Positions 61,747 to 64,000 of a stretch of DNA of 64,000 bases are shown here, piece after piece (the first letter of the stretch is position 1; each line of letters opens with the position of its first letter). The notes under the pieces were generated by a model that saw only the letters and a program-made list of their open reading frames with translations, was not told where the DNA came from and ran no database searches. The DNA is from Fusibacter sp963666805 (GTDB lineage Bacteria; Bacillota; Clostridia; Peptostreptococcales; Acidaminobacteraceae): NCBI GenBank assembly GCA_963666805.2, contig CAXXWR010000006.1, forward strand, positions 124,001 through 188,000, given 5' to 3'. A program made the position numbers and the translations under genes.

Positions 61747-62391
61747 CTATTTTTCTTCACTGTCTTTTAAAAAATAAGACAATGTCAATAAGTTGTCCAC
61801 TAAATGAACATTTTCTACAACAATTTCTTCAGGTACATTTAAATCAATTGGCGCAAAATTCCATATAGCTCTGACGCCCGTTCCCGAAATACGATCGGCA
61901 ACATCCTGTGCTCCATCACGATTGGTACAAATATATACTACTTCAATATCATTTGCTTCAATAAATTGTTCAAATTGATCCATATCATGTACTTTAACAT
62001 CATTAATTGTAAGTCCAATCATTTTTGGATTAATATCAAACATGGCTTTAAGTGTAAACCCTAAACGCCCAAAACTAGAATAATTAGCAAGTGCTTGTCC
62101 CAAGTTCCCTGCTCCTACAATGACAACATTGTAGCTTCTTGTAAGTCCTAATATCCGACTGATTTCTTGATGCAAATCTTCAACGTTATAGCCATAACCT
62201 TGCTGACCAAAACCGCCAAAGTTATTGAGGTCTTGACGAATCTGTGATGCAGTGAATCCAATAATTTTGCTGAACTCTTTAGAAGAAATACGTTTAACAT
62301 CATTATCCAGTAATTCTTTTAAATAACGATGGTACTTCGGTAATCTTCTAATAACAGCAAGAGAGATATTACCATCTTTCATATTTTTCAC
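61747..62391 (-). CDS. rex: redox-sensing repressor Rex
   Basis: NADH/NAD-responsive repressor of fermentation genes, 214 aa. Winged helix (about 12-80, SSKEFSKIIGFTASQIRQDLNNFG) and Rossmann domain with VIVGAGNLGQALANY near 92. It lies upstream of thl and marR on the minus strand, but its own terminator separates them. No complete Rex operator was found in this window. Confidence 0.95.
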   Translation of the reverse strand: MKNMKDGNISLAVIRRLPKYHRYLKELLDNDVKRISSKEFSKIIGFTASQIRQDLNNFGGFGQQGYGYNVEDLHQEISRILGLTRSYNVVIVGAGNLGQALANYSSFGRLGFTLKAMFDINPKMIGLTINDVKVHDMDQFEQFIEANDIEVVYICTNRDGAQDVADRISGTGVRAIWNFAPIDLNVPEEIVVENVHLVDNLLTLSYFLKDSEEK

Positions 62392-62590
62392 CCTACCTCA
62401 CTACTCAAAATCTTTTTATAATAAATTATACCCCGACTAAAAATCAATGTCAAATAAATAACAAAGCTATTGCGAAATGTTTAGAAATGACGGATTGCCA
62501 ATTCTTTGGTATAATACGGATAGAAAATTGGATAGGGATTTATCCCTTTCTTATTAATATAAGACACTAGCTAATGAATCGAGGACAAAA

Positions 62591-64000
62591 ATGATAGCAT
62601 TATCATGTACAAATATATCTAAAGTTTATGGCATCAATGTCATTTTAGATCAGATTTCTTTTTCGGCTTCAACAGGCGACAAGATTGGTCTCATTGGTGC
62701 TAATGGTGCAGGAAAATCCACGCTTATGAAAATTCTAACCGGTGCAGAATCTTTTGATGAAGGCGAACGTTTTTTATCAAAAGAAATGACAGTCGGCTAT
62801 TTGGAACAAAATACAGTTCCCCTTTCAGATGAATCTGCATTTTCTTACTTGGAATCCATTTTTGAAGATCTCTTTGAAATTGAATCCCAAATGCGGAAAA
62901 TCGAAAAACAACTGGCTATTGAGAGTGAAAATCATGAGGCCTTATTAAATGAGTACGCCCAGCTTCAAGAGTCCTTTGAAGCACAAAATGGCTATGCTAT
63001 AGAAAGTCAAATTCGTGGTGTTTTAAATGGATTGGGCTTCGACGAAGCAGATCACCACCGCAGTATATCCAGTATGAGTGGTGGCCAAAAATCTCGAATT
63101 GGTATTGCAGGACTTCTGCTCAGAAATCCTGATATTCTCTTTTTAGATGAACCAACTAACCATTTGGACATCAATGCCATTAAATGGTTAGAAAATTTCT
63201 TAAAAGAATATTCAGGGACTGTAATCCTTATTTCTCATGACCGTTACTTTCTGGATCAAGTCATCAATAAAGTCTATGAAATTGAAAATCATCACTTAAC
63301 ACAATATACCGGCAATTACACTCAATATGTTATCCAAAAACGAGAAAACTATGCAGCAGATCTTAAGCGCTATGAGCTCCAACAAAAAGAAATCGCCAAG
63401 CAAGAAGATCTCATCCGAAAATACAAGGAACGTGGAACGGAAAAATTGGCTAAACGGGCACGTTCCCGAGAAAAAAGGCTTGAAAAAGTAGACCGTTTCA
63501 ATCGTCCAGAGCAAATAAACGCTCAAATGAAACTTCATTTAAAATCAAGTGGCAAAAGTGGTAACGATGTTCTTACGGTAAGTGGTCTTAGTAAGTCTTT
63601 TGATGACAAAGTCATTTTTGAAGACCTTCAATTTGAAATCTACCGAGATGAAAGAATTGGTCTCATTGGTCCTAACGGTGTGGGCAAGACAACCCTTTTC
63701 AAAGTTCTTCTAGGAGAACTTGAAAAAACAAAGGGCGAAATGACTCTGGGCCACCATGTTTATCCTGGCTATTACGATCAAGATTTGTCTAATCTTAACG
63801 AAAATGCTACTCTTATTGAAGAAATCCATGATGAGCATCCTTCTCTCACACTCACAGAAGTGAGAGGCTTACTCGGTTCCTTTCTATTTTATGGAGACGA
63901 CATCGAAAAGAAAATTGAAGTTTTAAGTGGTGGGGAACGCAGCCGGATGTCACTTTTAAAACTCATGCTGTCTGAGTCTAATTTTTTATATTTAGATGAG
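62591..64000 (+). CDS. ABC-F ATPase, partial (continues past the right edge)
   Basis: Soluble tandem ABC protein, about 470 residues visible. First domain has GANGAGKSTLM, signature MSGGQKSR and LFLDEPTNHLD; a charged linker with RARSREKRLEKV, then second domain with GPNGVGKTTL and LSGGERSR, cut at FLYLDE. ABC-F proteins act on the ribosome in translation or antibiotic resistance; the subgroup (YdiF/Uup-like) is not certain. ATG after GAGGACAAAA. Confidence 0.94.
   Translation, partial: MIALSCTNISKVYGINVILDQISFSASTGDKIGLIGANGAGKSTLMKILTGAESFDEGERFLSKEMTVGYLEQNTVPLSDESAFSYLESIFEDLFEIESQMRKIEKQLAIESENHEALLNEYAQLQESFEAQNGYAIESQIRGVLNGLGFDEADHHRSISSMSGGQKSRIGIAGLLLRNPDILFLDEPTNHLDINAIKWLENFLKEYSGTVILISHDRYFLDQVINKVYEIENHHLTQYTGNYTQYVIQKRENYAADLKRYELQQKEIAKQEDLIRKYKERGTEKLAKRARSREKRLEKVDRFNRPEQINAQMKLHLKSSGKSGNDVLTVSGLSKSFDDKVIFEDLQFEIYRDERIGLIGPNGVGKTTLFKVLLGELEKTKGEMTLGHHVYPGYYDQDLSNLNENATLIEEIHDEHPSLTLTEVRGLLGSFLFYGDDIEKKIEVLSGGERSRMSLLKLMLSESNFLYLDE

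Overview
The window reads as a chromosomal segment of a low-GC, Gram-positive, anaerobic amino-acid-fermenting bacterium of the class Clostridia. The signs are Stickland-type and fermentation genes (butyrate kinase and phosphotransbutyrylase, thiolase, formate-THF ligase, a long-form urocanase, glutamate dehydrogenase, a clostridial 2[4Fe-4S] ferredoxin), Rex, CIRCE control of groESL, purine and TPP riboswitches, and strong AGGAGG ribosome sites. I cannot name the genus. No rRNA, tRNA or CRISPR array was seen.

Layout. 1-4105: agmatine deiminase (ATP-yielding) operon, minus strand, cut at the left edge in carbamate kinase. 4295-5874: ClbS/DfsB-like protein and a WYL regulator that share a TGACAC palindrome. 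6117-14010: an acid-utilisation module with a PAS sigma-54 activator, an anion permease, ptb-buk and, divergently, a sodium-solute symporter with a BKACE (DUF849) beta-keto acid cleavage enzyme. Perfect sigma-54 promoters precede ptcA, buk and the symporter. 14176-24240: a guaA-associated genomic island zone. The last bases of guaA (TATTCCCACTC on the plus strand) recur at 14176 and 21613. The larger interval holds an IetAS-like AAA ATPase/subtilase pair, a DGQHR (DndB-like) protein, an unknown HEPN-like protein, a SieB-like exclusion protein, a truncated tyrosine integrase and a frameshifted XRE repressor. The smaller interval holds a chemoreceptor.

24229-27664: guaB-guaA under a guanine-type riboswitch. 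28025-34007: BmrCD-like heterodimeric ABC exporter and a VanRS-type two-component system. 34123-36897: thiT with TPP riboswitch, then groESL with CIRCE. 37083-42816: EAL-HDOD protein, 8-oxoguanine glycosylase, a DUF1113-type membrane protein, a purine permease and DUF554. 42834-50334: histidine and one-carbon block (fhs, formate channel, BTAD/AfsR-like activator, hutU), in which two promoters share a 24-bp direct-repeat motif. 50451-56979: cstA with a LytS/LytTR pair and a PucR regulator. 57010-57136: a candidate small RNA. 57399-62391: gdhA, ferredoxin, small membrane protein, marR, thl, rex. 62591 to the right edge: ABC-F ATPase, cut.

How it fits together. Agmatine, histidine, glutamate and an unidentified beta-keto acid (or a precursor of one) would be fermented for ATP through carbamoyl-phosphate, 10-formyl-THF and acyl-phosphate. 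The formate channel and Fhs fit disposal of the histidine one-carbon unit as formate. The island supplies phage defence.
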